Positions 49,051 through 60,404 of a stretch of 64,000 bases of DNA are shown piece by piece; the first letter of the stretch is position 1, and each line of letters starts with the position of its first letter. Below the pieces are notes generated by a model. That model was not told the DNA's origin, did no database searches, and saw only the letters and a program-made list of their open reading frames with translations. Made by a program: the position numbers and the translations under genes. The DNA lies in contig JAKOGI010002184.1 of NCBI GenBank assembly GCA_029747015.1, positions 5,001 to 69,000 of the forward strand, read 5' to 3'. The stretch comes from Carnegiea gigantea (lineage: Eukaryota > Streptophyta > Magnoliopsida > Caryophyllales > Cactaceae).

Positions 49051-49565
49051 TTCACCTTAAATGTGGCACCACTTTCAAGGTCCTGTATTTCGACTACACT
49101 ATAGAGAAAAGCATGTGAAACAATATAGGGGCCCATCTAATGGGACCTCAGTTTCCCTTAAAAAAGGTGGAGCTTAGAGTCATATAACAGTACTTTCATT
49201 CCTAAGGAAAACTTTTTTCTAAGAATATTTCTATCAAGAAACAACTTAGCACTCTCCTTGTAAGATTGAGCACTCTCGTATGCCTCAGCTCGAATCTCTT
49301 CTAACTCACTCAAATGCAGTCTCCTCTCCTCACCAGCCTTAGTTAAGTCATAATTTAGCATCTTGATAGCCCACTAAGCTCTATGTTCAATCTCAATATA
49401 AAAATGTCAAGACTTATCATAGATAACCCCATAAGGTGACATACCTAAGAGAGTCTTGAAAGCTATTCTATACGCCCATAAAGCATCTATAAGCTTATCA
49501 AACCAATCTTTTTGGTTCCTGCTCACAATTTTTCTAGACTCAATATGTCAAATTATAACCTTTTC
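49051..49565 (-). pseudogene. Gypsy-2 integrase C-terminal part
   Basis: From upstream: KDWFDKLIDALWAYRIAFKT then LLGMSPYG (49440-49520), MLNYDLTKAGEERRLHLSEL then EEIRAEAYESAQ (49361 downwards), KFSLGMKVLLYDSKLHLF, and, past a stop, GPYIVSHAF and VEIQDLESGATFKVNGQQLK. This is the usual Athila/Tat integrase end. Stops interrupt it, and the catalytic residues lie in the missing part. Confidence 0.88.
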
Positions 49566-50023
49566 TATTTTTCTTCTCTTTTTTTCTTGTTTGATTGATA
49601 TCCATTTGGGGGGGTCTTCGCTATGCACGCGCTGCCTTAGCTTATTGCACAGTAGGAAGATATGACTAGCTTGTAATATGAAATTTTATCATGAAATCAT
49701 GGTATCATTAATATGTAATTTTAAAGAAAACATAGACTGAATTGCTTTCCTACTTTTCATTGTGGTTTAAAAGGATATGTAATTGTACAATTATATTCAA
49801 TTGTAAAGAATCTAGTGTTTGCTGATGCTGCCTCAATTTGATACCAGTCAATGACTAATCTTAAGGGTAGTAGGTGATATATCTATTGTTGCAGCACTCC
49901 TGTGTATTCATTATTTCTATAGAAAGATTCAGTACTAAACAATTTCTTGTTCATAGTTTTTTTTCTTTTAAAAAAAGGCCTTACTTCTTGGAGATGATCT
50001 GAATATGTGTTTGGCTTTTGCAG
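49566..50023. other. Non-coding DNA between Gypsy-2 and the kinase pseudogene
   Basis: No coding match. Includes a G7 run near 49609 and ends in the pyrimidine-rich TTTGGCTTTTGCAG acceptor of the next feature, so at least the right part is probably an old intron of the kinase copy. Confidence 0.5.
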
Positions 50024-51345
50024 AACATTCTATTATCCAGCTTTGACAGCGACACTCTATTAAAGATAGCTGATTTTGGCCTTTCAAGGCAAGTAGCTAA
50101 CAATTCATGACTGCATCGTAATGGTAATCGTTATTCTTTTTTCTTTTCCTTTAAGACTATAATCCTATTGCAGGAACTCTATATGATGTCTTCCGAAACA
50201 TTATTAATGAGGTAAAAATTCTATTTGTAGTGTTTTCATTTTCTCTCTCATATATAGGTTATTGTACTTAGGAGATTATGCTAAAAACTGTTTATGGTTC
50301 ACCATTGTATATGGCTTCAAAAATTTTGGGATGTGAAAGATATGATGAATGGGCGAGACAATGTTTCATCCAAATAAGTACCCTAACTATAGCGCCCTAG
50401 TTAAATACTAAGCTTCTCCCCTAGGCTGACATGTGGAGCATTAAGGCAATCGTACTCGAACTCTTAAATGGTTACCCACCTTGCTATGGTTGAACCAATG
50501 TTTAGGTAATTTTCCTTCTCCTACTTAGTTTGTATTTGTTTGAACTACCAACTTCCATTAATGCATGATCAATTTTAGCTTTTGAAGAACATCAAGAATT
50601 CTGCATGTCTTCAATTTTCTAAGCTTGTTGCTCAAAAGATGCACCCAGACTGTTTCAACATGTGCTCAAATCCAAATTGGCATGCTAATACTGTCAAGCT
50701 TGTCTATCTTCTATTTTGTACATGCTAGGACAAATCCTTCCAAGAAGGGTTATCTAAGCATCTTGTTCTCGACCTTTTTTCCCTTTTTTAAAGGAGAAAT
50801 GTCAAGTTTCTTCATCTTCAAGTTCGTTGTATCATAAAATGGATTCAAGCTCAATTAAATCAATAGATTCCACCCTGATTTTTCCCTATTAGACTCCTGA
50901 TTTAAAACCATTTACCACACAACATAAGTAGAGCTTGCCATGAATTCAAGGATAGTTAGAAAGTCACAATTTGTTTTTGACTTGTGTTCTAGTGAATTAT
51001 AGCAAAATGCCCCTCAAAATTACTCTTTACTTCTTTTTATATGGAAACTAGTAGATAGTCTAAAGGTTCTTAGTCTAAGATCTTCATGAAGCATCCTTGC
51101 AGTAAGGCTGCTACATCTAATCCAACTCCCTCCCCCTCCCCACCAACCCAAAAAAAAAAGAAAAAAAAAAGCTACTCTAACAGGGCTTAGTGATGCATTT
51201 GGATGGGATAATACATGTTTAGCCGGATTTATCTAAGCACCTTTGTAATTAGATATGTTGTTTGCATTCTTATGTTCATGGATTTCTTTGGCATCACAGC
51301 AGATCGATTGTCATTTGATGAGTTTTACGGCCATAGATTCTTCAG
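50024..51345 (+). pseudogene. ATG1-like autophagy protein kinase, degenerate fragment
   Basis: Pieces of the C-terminal kinase lobe occur in order: NILLSSFDSDTLLKIADFGL (50024-50088, with the DFG loop), TVYGSPLYMASKILGCERYD (about 50295-50355; family APE is changed to ASK), ADMWSIKAIVLELLNGYPP (50433-50490), LLKNIKNSACLQFSKLV then HPDCFNMC (50580-50665) and DRLSFDEFYGHRFF (about 51305-51345). GSPLYMAPE, LLNGYPPF.G...QLL and RLSFDEFY.H.F are typical of plant ATG1 kinases, which start autophagosome formation. Stops (after GYPPCYG and elsewhere), a frameshift and missing exons show it is dead. Intron-like gaps remain, so it is a DNA-level copy, not a processed one. Its 5' part was lost at the Gypsy-2 side. 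Confidence 0.8.
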
Positions 51346-54050
51346 GCAAATATGAGATAGACTATGACTTAAGTCAAGAATTTTTTCACAACATAAAGAA
51401 TCCTTCTAGGGATGAATTAGTTTGTTTTGATGCCTAGTCCCATGTTTTTGTATCCCATCTGTCTCTCATCGTAGTGTTCACAGATTATGAAGTTTTTAGT
51501 TTAGGATCTATTCAATTTTGTTGATGTAAATATCTCTTTTGTTGGTTTAATGATTTGCACAAAAAAATTATCATGCTTGTTTCATCTACTCGGTTAGTGT
51601 ACCATGTACTATGAAAGTCATAGGAGATTCTTGAACTTTATGATATGAGATTCAGAATTCTAAATTCTCATTTCCTTGGGTATTCTCCAATCTATAACTT
51701 TTAGTAGATTACAGACGATAAAATGAGTAAGAGCAATGAGCTTAATAGCCTGTAGGATATGTTGTTCAACTGGAGAAAGTTTGAGCAGGTGTTTGTGCAT
51801 CCTTTTGGTCTAAGATATTAGCTTATGGTAGAATGCTTATAGACTAGTGTTGCTTTGTTCTTCTAAAGTTGGGAGGCATAATGCTGTACATTATTGTATC
51901 GGGCATGGTATTGTCTTGTGGCAACTCTTCCTTATTAAGTACAATATTCCTGGATTTGAAGAAAGCTATCTATCTATAACAAAAAAACGGTATGTCTGCT
52001 TGACTTGATCATTAACTATTCATTTGTTATGGTGATAAGGTCGATGTGTATAAACTACTTTCTAAATTTGTAAATGAAATTGGCATTTGATTTCCACAAA
52101 TAACTATTGATGAACTTTGAAAATAAGTTACGCATAATAGAAGCTTGCTCATGATTCATGAACTTTCAACTAAAGCACATTTTGATGACACAAATTTGCT
52201 CAATTTTGGCCTTGCATGGGTTCAATTTTGGCCTTGCATGATTCCAGAGAACTTCTAAGTATGCCAACCAAAAATAGAAGGGCGTTTGTGTTGAAGGGTC
52301 TGGTATTATCAATAGGGTTTTGTGGTTGCTCAAGTTACGATATACTTTGAAGCAGAGTGCACGAGAGCCAGTGACAAAAACATTTATCTTACTTATCCCT
52401 TTCTTCTTATAATGAAATAGGAGGATATTAATGCAGCCTTTACTTTGTATCCATCATAATTGATTTTTTTACAATCTTATTTTAATAATTAATTTCTGTT
52501 GGGTAAATTCAGCAAACATTCGATCTGATATTTACTTTACATAGTTATGTTTGATCTTCTTTGGTTTGGATATTATAGAAGATAGTTTGAGCAATTAAAG
52601 ACTATTGATCTAAGGATTTACCATCCATTTCTATGGATAATGAAATTGCCTACACTTATATGAAAATGATACTCATGAGATACTAAAGGCGTCTTTAATT
52701 TCCTAGTAGGAGCAAGTGTTTACTTTCCTAGTAGGAATAATGTTATATTTGTGCAGTTTCCCTAAATTATGATTGAAATAATAGGTTTTATAAATTTACA
52801 AAAAAAGGTTTGCAACAATGGGTGATCCCCACTTAGGTCCATCCATTTATACATGAGCACAATAGATAGACCATATGTTTAACACATATGCATGAATAAA
52901 TATACCAGATGAAAGGTAGACGTGACATCAAATGCTTGTGTCCGCACATCTTGTGGTTGGCAAAGATGTGCAGGGTTACAATCAGGCTTTTAGGCTTGAG
53001 TGTATTTTGGGCCTAGCCCAATCAGCCCCCTTCCTATCGCCGCCTGCACAGGGCTCATTGAACTTCCCTGCACATGGGCCAATTAGATGGCTGCTTACCC
53101 TTTATTAGGAAAAAAGAAAACAATGACATGCGAAACTCAGTAATACACCTTAAACTTCATTGCTAACTAGAGAATTGTTATAAGAATAAAGTTTGATATT
53201 TAGAATAAGTGGAAGGTTATATTTTACAATAGAAAAATTCATACAAAATTCTTTTTGGTGAGACGCTCTAGACCTAATAGGCATAAGAACTAGGTGGAAT
53301 TAGGAACAAAGACCAAAATTGAGTAAAGTTGGTTATTCTTGTAACACTTTCCCAAGGTGAAAACATTAGCCCTTACATTAAAACCATGCTCTTATTAATA
53401 AAGTGAAAACTATAAAAGTACATCATATACTAGATGGTAAAATTATAATGGAACTAAAATTTAATACGAGATGGTCTTATGAACACTAATCAGTACATAT
53501 TGATATAAATAATTTGACCAAATCAAATCTCAAACAAGGCCTGAGTTTGAGCAGTGTTAGTTAACCTCAAAAAAAAAAAAAAAATTAATCTTGAGAGAAC
53601 TCTATTTATTATAGCCTTATAGGCCAATAGCAAGCTCGACTTCTCTACTTGAGCACCCCGCTGCGTAAGAGCGTCCCCAACGTTCGCCTCGTGAGGGAAA
53701 AGGAAGGAGAGAGGAAAGGGGTGAGGTAGGGGCAACTCTCCATTAATTACCTCGTGCCTCGTGCCTTGTGTGGAAGCTCACAGGGGTGAGCCAACTCTCA
53801 CGATGATTCATCCACTTTTTTATTTTTTTAATATTTTTAATTAATTTTTTTTAATTTTAAAAATAAAGTTGTGTATTATAAAATAGATTCATTAATATTA
53901 TTTTATTTAATGAATTAAAATAGTAAGCTTTTTATTGAAAAGAAGGAAAATTATGAGCTAAAAAATTAAATTACAAACTAATATAGTAAAAATAAGTCCC
54001 TACCTACTTATGAGCCAAAAAAAATAGCTCATCACCATGAATCCTCTAAA
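51346..54050. other. Intergenic region before the UPF0235 gene
   Basis: No coding family was recognised. It may include further decayed exons of the kinase copy. A 22-bp tandem duplication (TTCAATTTTGGCCTTGCATG-type) occurs at 52200-52240. The last 300 bp are AT-rich and should hold the promoter of the next gene, but no element was firmly identified. Confidence 0.5.
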
Positions 54051-54188
54051 AAGCCGCCGGTTTCGGGTGGCAGCCAGGTAGGTAGCTTAATCCTTCCGCC
54101 AAGACGACGAAATTTCGCAAAATTTTGACGGGGAAAAAAAATCAAATCAAAGATCGAAGAACTATCACAGCATTAGAAATCAATATCC

Positions 54189-56965
54189 ATGGCGCCGGCG
54201 AAAAAGAGCAAAGCGAACGCCGGCACCGAGTCGACTCAGTCGAAATCGAAGGAGCCGGTTAACAATCCAAAATTGCCGGGTTGTATTCGGTCTGTCCCTC
54301 CTTCCTCTGTCGCCATCACCATCCACGCCAAACCTGGCTCCAAAATCTCCCCCGTCACAGGTCTCTCAATCATGCAGGATTTCGTGGTCTGTTTTCTGCG
54401 TATGTTTGTGTATGTTTATGCGTTCTGAATGCGTGAAAATGGAATGAAAAATGCAGATGTTAGCGACGATGCAGTTGGAGTTCAGATTGATGCTCCTGCT
54501 CGGGATGGCGAAGCAAATGCCGCCTTGCTTGATTTCATCAGCTCTGTAAGTTCGTCCCCGTCTTGTTTTTTGATTGTTTGCGCTGTAAGTCTTGTTGTTA
54601 CCTTTATTTTTTTTGGGGTTAAGATTGAAAATTTAGATTAAGGGTTTCATGGGTCGTTTGCGGGGAAGTTGGTAGCAGCATTGATGTTTGGTTTCATGGT
54701 GTGAATTATTATTATTACCGGTTAATCGCCCTCGTGAATGTTCCACTCAATCATTCTCACTTCAGTTATTCTTGTTTGCCATATTGTGTTCTGTCTATGT
54801 TTCACAATATTGTTGTCTAAAACTTTCCCATGGGTTCCTGTTTGAAAATGGAAATAAGAACGTTACTGCACCTGTTTGGCTTCTTCCTCTCACCGTCAAC
54901 ACCAGAATGTTTAATCCTCTATTTTCAGTTATATTGTTTATGAATAGGGCTTTGGTTAGAGATGGTTTTTTGTTGTAATTTATAGTAGAGGCAAATGACC
55001 ATGGGGAGGTTTCCTTTTTTCCCTTTCTTAATCGAAGATGCCCAAAGTATTGATGTGGAACTTCTAGCTTCGATTCTTTTCATTGTCATGAAACATTCAA
55101 ACCAAATCTCAAAGAGAAACTGTTGCATGAGGAATGATGATTTCCTCCTGATCTGTCTTGTCCTTGTTTTTTGTTTAGTTCACCTTAAAAATCTACAGAA
55201 GGGACAAGGAATGATAGTACTCTTAGCAATCTTCATTCTCTTTCTAAGTAATCCCAATACAGTGATCTCACAAATAAAGCTTAAATTAGACTCTCTGTGG
55301 GGAATTTAGCTACCCAACTTTACTGAGGGAAGTTGCTGATTATGTGAAAGTTGATAAATTTTTCTGTACGTGATTCACTAGTCATTATTTTTGCTAATGG
55401 GAAGCAGTAGTGAGAACGTCGTTTTAGGATGGTTCTATTGTGAAATTGGAGAATCCTATGAAAATGCTTGTTTTGCTAGAATTTTGCAAAATGTCCCATT
55501 AGTAGTGTAACTCTAAGTTTAGAAAGATGAGGTGCCCTAGGCTTCTGCAATTAATGAGTGAACCATGGTAAACATTTCATGTACGTGAGGCATATAAGTA
55601 GAGTGCACAGAAGCTCCATAAAGAATGGAAGTAGGGTAGAAGGATGTGTAAGTGGACTGGAAGATTCAAAATAGAGAGGGAGGCAGGGCCCAAAGGAGGG
55701 AGAAAGGGTGGGCAGGAAAGTAGTGAGGTATGCTTACAGGGGAGGAGAGGGGAGGTGAACACATCAAGACGAGACTAACTTTGAAGCAAAATATAAGACC
55801 AGATGGTATAGGTGGGCCTCACCAACGGCTGTACACACGCACAAACTTTTGTCCAGAGTCTACATCAATACATGCCCCTTAGCAACTGCTTGCTTGTTCT
55901 TGTTAACTTGCTTCAACATCCATGCCCAATGTCCTGCATCTCTAATGGCAATGAAATATTTGAAATGGAATCCATTTCATTATTGTATGTCTGTGCTATA
56001 TATTGATGTTGTTTTCAAGATAAGGTCAATATTTCCCATTACATCGTCCCTGAAGGCTTTAAGTTTCTTTTGTATTGGGTCTTCTGGTTTACATCTATCT
56101 GTGCTGGTAGTTATATGAGGGGAAAGATTGATGGATAACAATGTAGGGATTTCAAAAACTGATGGTGGCTTGGTGGGGTTGCGTCTAGCTTATATCTTCC
56201 CTGATCAATGCTTAAAAGCATGCTGTGAGAGGTTTAACCCTTCACTTGTGCGCTGTCATTTCGAGACATCCTGCTACTAGATTGACCTATGCTTACAATT
56301 TGAAAGTACAACTTTATGCTAAATCAAATAGTATCTGGAGTCCCTTTTTTTTTGGGGGGGGGGTCTTTTTTTTTGGTTGGGGGGGAGGGGTTGAGGGAAT
56401 TAGTGGGTTAGATGTATGCAACTTTGCCTCTGAATTGCAGAGGAGCCATTTCTGCCGGGTGGTATCTTTAGAAAACATTGACTGCCTAGTATTCCATGGC
56501 AAAAGTACGTTTCACCGAGGCACTTTGCTTGAGTCCGCCATGATATGAAGTTGAAATACCTTGTCCAAAGGTCACTTTTAAGATGTCAAAAGGTGCATGA
56601 TTAATAAACTTCTTGTCTTTATATTTCAGATGTCCACGAAAGGGCATGGACATTGTAATATTATTTATGATGATGATGCTGCTGATAGATTGAATACCCA
56701 GGGTAATCAATCTTTGACTTCTCCCCTGCCCAGAGAAGTGAGAGGGGGAGGTGTATGGGAGCCTAGAACTGCCCATTCTATTGTCCACAGATTTATTCAT
56801 GGATGTGGTTTAATATAAATGCTTTTGGAACAGGTTATAGGGGTGAAGAAGAGGCAGGTCTCAATTGGTTCTGGTTCCAAGTCCAGGGACAAAGTACTGA
56901 TTGTGGAGGACGCAACTTTGCAAAGCGTGTTTGATGCGTTGAACAAAGCGGTAAAGTGCCAGTGA
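54189..56965 (+). CDS. UPF0235 / DUF167 (YggU-like) protein
   Basis: Three exons: 54189-54360, 54457-54545 and 56834-56965; both introns are GT-AG and the phases match. The product has 130 residues. The N-terminal 40 residues are Lys/Ser-rich and variable ([17 protein letters not shown]...). The DUF167 domain follows: [15 protein letters not shown], then [20 protein letters not shown] (the conserved APxxGxAN box) and [17 protein letters not shown] (the SGxxSRxK box). The family is widespread in bacteria and eukaryotes (human C15orf40); its biochemical role is not known to me. The start lies in a good context (CCATGG), the first ATG of the transcript-like region. Intron 2 is 2.3 kb and holds homopolymer tracts. 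Resembles the Arabidopsis At1g49170 type. Confidence 0.93.
54546..56833 (+). other. UPF0235 gene intron 2
   Basis: GT-AG, 2,288 bp. No embedded gene or complete transposon recognised. Contains T/G homopolymer junctions at 56345-56391 and a purine-rich GGGAGG block near 55670-55755. Confidence 0.85.
56345..56391. repeat. T/G homopolymer junctions
   Basis: T and G runs alternate (T8 G10, then T9 G2, then G7), the complement order of the C/A junctions seen at 25232 and 57667. Confidence 0.9.
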
Positions 56966-57666
56966 GAAGAGAACTAGGTGAACTAGCTGTTCCAGAACAG
57001 GAGAAGCTTATCTTTTTAAATGAACTTTATGGGATTAAAGTACATCACACTAATATTTTTTTTTCCTTTGGCAAGACTCTGCATTGGTGTCTTCAGAGTA
57101 GCATTTCGGCACTCAGTTTCTATTCTGACAAGCTGAAAACTGCTTCTCATTGTCGTGGAGGCCTGCTGTAAATATTTTGTTCAGTGGAAGTGTTGATCTT
57201 GTCCTAGTGAATCCTCTGTCAAAATTTCCTCACATGCAGCTTATCCTCACATGTAGCTTAGTTAGCTTACTATTTAACCCCCGTTTAATCTATAAAATGT
57301 TATTCACCGCTGGACGTGATCCCAAGGTGCAAAAATGAGAGGGTGAGAGAGTTCAAAACTGGTGCAGTTTGCTACCTTAATATTTCCTTGGCCGAGTGTA
57401 AGAAATTAGTTGTGCATTTGCCCCAACGGCTTTGTGCATTTCAATATTTTGCAGCTTTAAATTTGTGGCAGATTCTGGGATTGTAGAAGTAGTTTCCGTA
57501 ATAATTCAAGATTTTTGTTTGCTTGGAAAATTTTTGACAAAATCAAATGCGGGAATCCAGTATTGTATGTTGATAGTAAAGCCTTGAGATTTTGTCTAGA
57601 ATAGGAGGTATTGTGAGATCATTGCAAATTCATGTGACCTACTGACCTCGCAGCAACCTGCTTCCA

Positions 57667-57697
57667 CCCCCCCCCCCCCCCCCAAAAAAAAAAAAAA
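57667..57697. repeat. C17-A14 homopolymer junction
   Basis: Seventeen C residues run directly into fourteen A residues, about 0.7 kb downstream of the UPF0235 stop codon. Same order as the tract at 25232-25264. Confidence 0.95.
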
Positions 57698-57929
57698 TTT
57701 GCATGAGTCAGGTGGACCAGATCATCGACCTAACTATACCGGCACAATTAGACATTAAACTGAAGTATGCGTTGTGATTGCCAAAGGCCTGCACTATACG
57801 AGGGAATACGTGCCTTCTCATTTGAAATTGATGTCAAAGTTGAGCGTCAATAACAGTATAATACCGAATTGTTAGAGTAATGGTCATTAAATTATCGATG
57901 ATGTCCTTTTCCTTGACCCCAACACCTAG

Positions 57930-58545
57930 AGTTAGGAAAAATTGATTCGATACGATTATCGATTCGAAACCGACACGAAGTTAAGTGGGTTTGGGTATAA
58001 ATTTTCGACCCGTTTAATTAAATAGGTCGACACATTCAGCCCGTTTAATTAAATGAGTTAGATTTAGGTTGCGATTCTCAACACGAAAAAGTATCTATTT
58101 AACCCGTTTAATTAAATGAGTTAAATAAGTCAACTCATTTTTTTATTTGTTATTTATCCATTTACTTTTTATTAGATAATTAAGAATATAAAATTTTTTA
58201 AAAATTGTGAATTATGACGAATAAAGGGAATTTTAAAGAGTAGTTATTTAATGTGATATGTAAACTTAATTTTTAACACTGTAATTACGTATTAGTTGAA
58301 AATGTTAAATGTGTAAATCGTTAATTAAGCAATTGAATTTGACTTGTTTATCTTAAACAGATTAAGCAGGTCAACCCGTTTAAAAATTAAATTGGTACAG
58401 GTCAAGATTTTTCAACCCATTTAATAAACAGATTAGGTTCAGGTCGAGGAATTCGCAAACCGTTTAAGTTCGACACGAACACGAACTCGACCCGACGCGA
58501 CCTATTACCCAACTCGACCAATAACTTGTTATCCTTCACCGGTTG
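57930..58545. repeat. Decayed CGACACGA/CCCGTTTAATTAAA-type repeat
   Basis: CCGTTTAATTAAAT(A/G)(G/A)GT recurs three times at 58010-58125. The outer parts are rich in TTCGAAACCGACACGAA (left) and GACACGAACACGAACTCGAC (right), common in a plant miniature-transposon type. No clean terminal repeat or target duplication was found. Confidence 0.45.
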
Positions 58546-60230
58546 GACATCTAAGATTGTAGTCATCTTTGCAGCTCAGAAAGTGTAATTAGTCTTTCCT
58601 TCTAAATATTTCTCATCTTGTATAAATTAATAAAACGGGCTTGATGAATCTGAAGTACTAAAATTTGATGGGTTGAGATTAAACTTGACGGTTTAGAGTT
58701 GTAACAGCTTGAGGAGTGACCTCGTTCACGGACAATTGCAAATTTGTAAGAGTTTTGTTGAGGTAAATTGAAGATACGTTGCAATGGTTATGAAAACATG
58801 TATTTTAAGCAATCAATTGAAGGTACGCAAAGTTGTGAAAGTATTCATGTGAGGTCTCCTTTTTTTTTTTTTTGTTTTTTGAGAGTAAAGGATGAATTCA
58901 TTAGTTGAAAATTATACGTCTACAATAGATATCATAATAAAATTATATTTATAACTAAAGTAACAAAATAAATTTCTCGAACGAGAAAACTAATTGATAA
59001 AATTCTGAACTCTCCTCTTATACGTGCTTGTTGCTTCATGATATAGCCTCTAACAAGGAGATTCACAAACTTATATAGTCTTCTAGCCGAAAGGATCTGC
59101 TACCGTGGTCCAAATTTAAAGAATTGTTGTCCAATGCAAATCTGTATCGTGATCAAGTAATAATCCAATCCCAAACGCCCAAAATGACATGGAATCAAAT
59201 GGATAGAACCACCCCAAAGGCGAGAGATACTACCTCCCAAAAGAAAAAGGTGCAGAGAAACTCTCACTGATGGAGAGAGAATGTTTATTAAAAGTAAAAG
59301 TACCATGAAGAACAAAAGCGAAGAAGAGAATGGGGCTTAACATTGGAAAAAGCCAATGGTAGCTCTTAGTATCGAACATGAGCTTAGAGTTTTCTAGTGA
59401 AAAAAAGAGGGAGAGAGGAGCCTAGGCATTATTTATTAAACCTTCGTGAACAATATATCTTGATTCATGTAAAGTGTCTTTTAAATAAACTTCAAGCCAA
59501 GTAATTTAAATGAAGATTCCCTTTTTGTGCGTTCTATTTCTTTACCTTTTTTCGATTAGTTATGTACAGTGGTGTCTATTCATGTTAAAGTAAATATTGA
59601 ATTTCACATTTTGTAAGAAGACATCACTTCATGAAGGCAGAGCGAGCCCATAGAAAATTTACAAAAAAAGGCCTAATTACTTAGCGATGAAGACACTTAA
59701 TTAAAGCAGTACATAAAAAAGAGGTCACAACATGAATAGACAACTCCTTATTAAAAAGTATAGGAATACATAAATATCATATCAACCAAAGTACTTTTTC
59801 CTCAACCTTTCAAAGTTTCATGTAGTGTTCGTTGTCGGTTAGACATGTAAGATATATCTCTAAACACAAGTTCACAATCGTCCATTTGTTGTTTTTGCTT
59901 TATGTCTCCTTCCAATAGCCCTCTGCTCCTCAACGTCTTACTTTTGATTCTCGTTTGAATTGGGCCAACCTCTTAGTTGCATTTGCTGGATATCATTGGT
60001 CTGCCGATCTAGCCCTAAGCTCTCAAATCGTTCACTGAAATTGATGACACTTTCCTCATGTCCTTTCATCTTTCATTTGGTAACTTTTTGGCCTATGGGA
60101 TTCACTTCATAAACTTCTTCAATATGCAGCTCACTAGTCGGCATGCTTGCTTGTCCCAAGGAAGTATGAGACCTGAACTCAATCAACATGTTCTTTTATG
60201 ATTTGGTTGCTCAAACTTCATGGCACATAT
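58546..60230. other. Non-coding DNA, no gene recognised
   Basis: Mixed AT-rich sequence with a T run at 58858-58873. The minus strand at about 59890-60200 translates to a charged stretch (for example VINFSERFESLGLDRQ) with stops. It may be a decayed gag-like region of the adjacent Gypsy fragment but matches nothing I can name. Confidence 0.4.
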
Positions 60231-60404
60231 TGTGCCAAAATACCGTAAGTGCACAGTGTAACCATAGCTAACAACCAGCAAGTACAGGTTGTATCCACAA
60301 GGAGTTGTGCTTTTCAAGTATCAGAATTATCTCAGGTACTCAAATGACACAAATCTAAAGGTGATATAATAATGAAGACTAAACTGACTGAGAAAGCAAT
60401 ATAA

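Larger units (their letters stand above)
44932..49565 (-). mobile_element. Gypsy-2: 3' part of a second Athila/Tat-like element
   Basis: A minus-strand fragment: a 3' LTR (44932-47048), a non-coding tail (47049 to about 49050) and the end of integrase (about 49050-49565). It starts with TG exactly where the Gypsy-1 LTR breaks, after ATTAA, the expected form of a 5-bp target. Its upstream parts (integrase core to gag, 5' LTR) and the missing rest of the Gypsy-1 LTR are absent, so a deletion near 49.57 kb must have removed them. Confidence 0.8.

Noticed and set aside
59890..60210. Possible gag-like coding remnant of Gypsy-3
   Set aside because: Charged, protein-like minus-strand text with several stops but no recognisable gag motif. 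The nearby palindrome at about 60220 (GGCACATATTGTGCC) is only loosely like a primer binding site, so not called.
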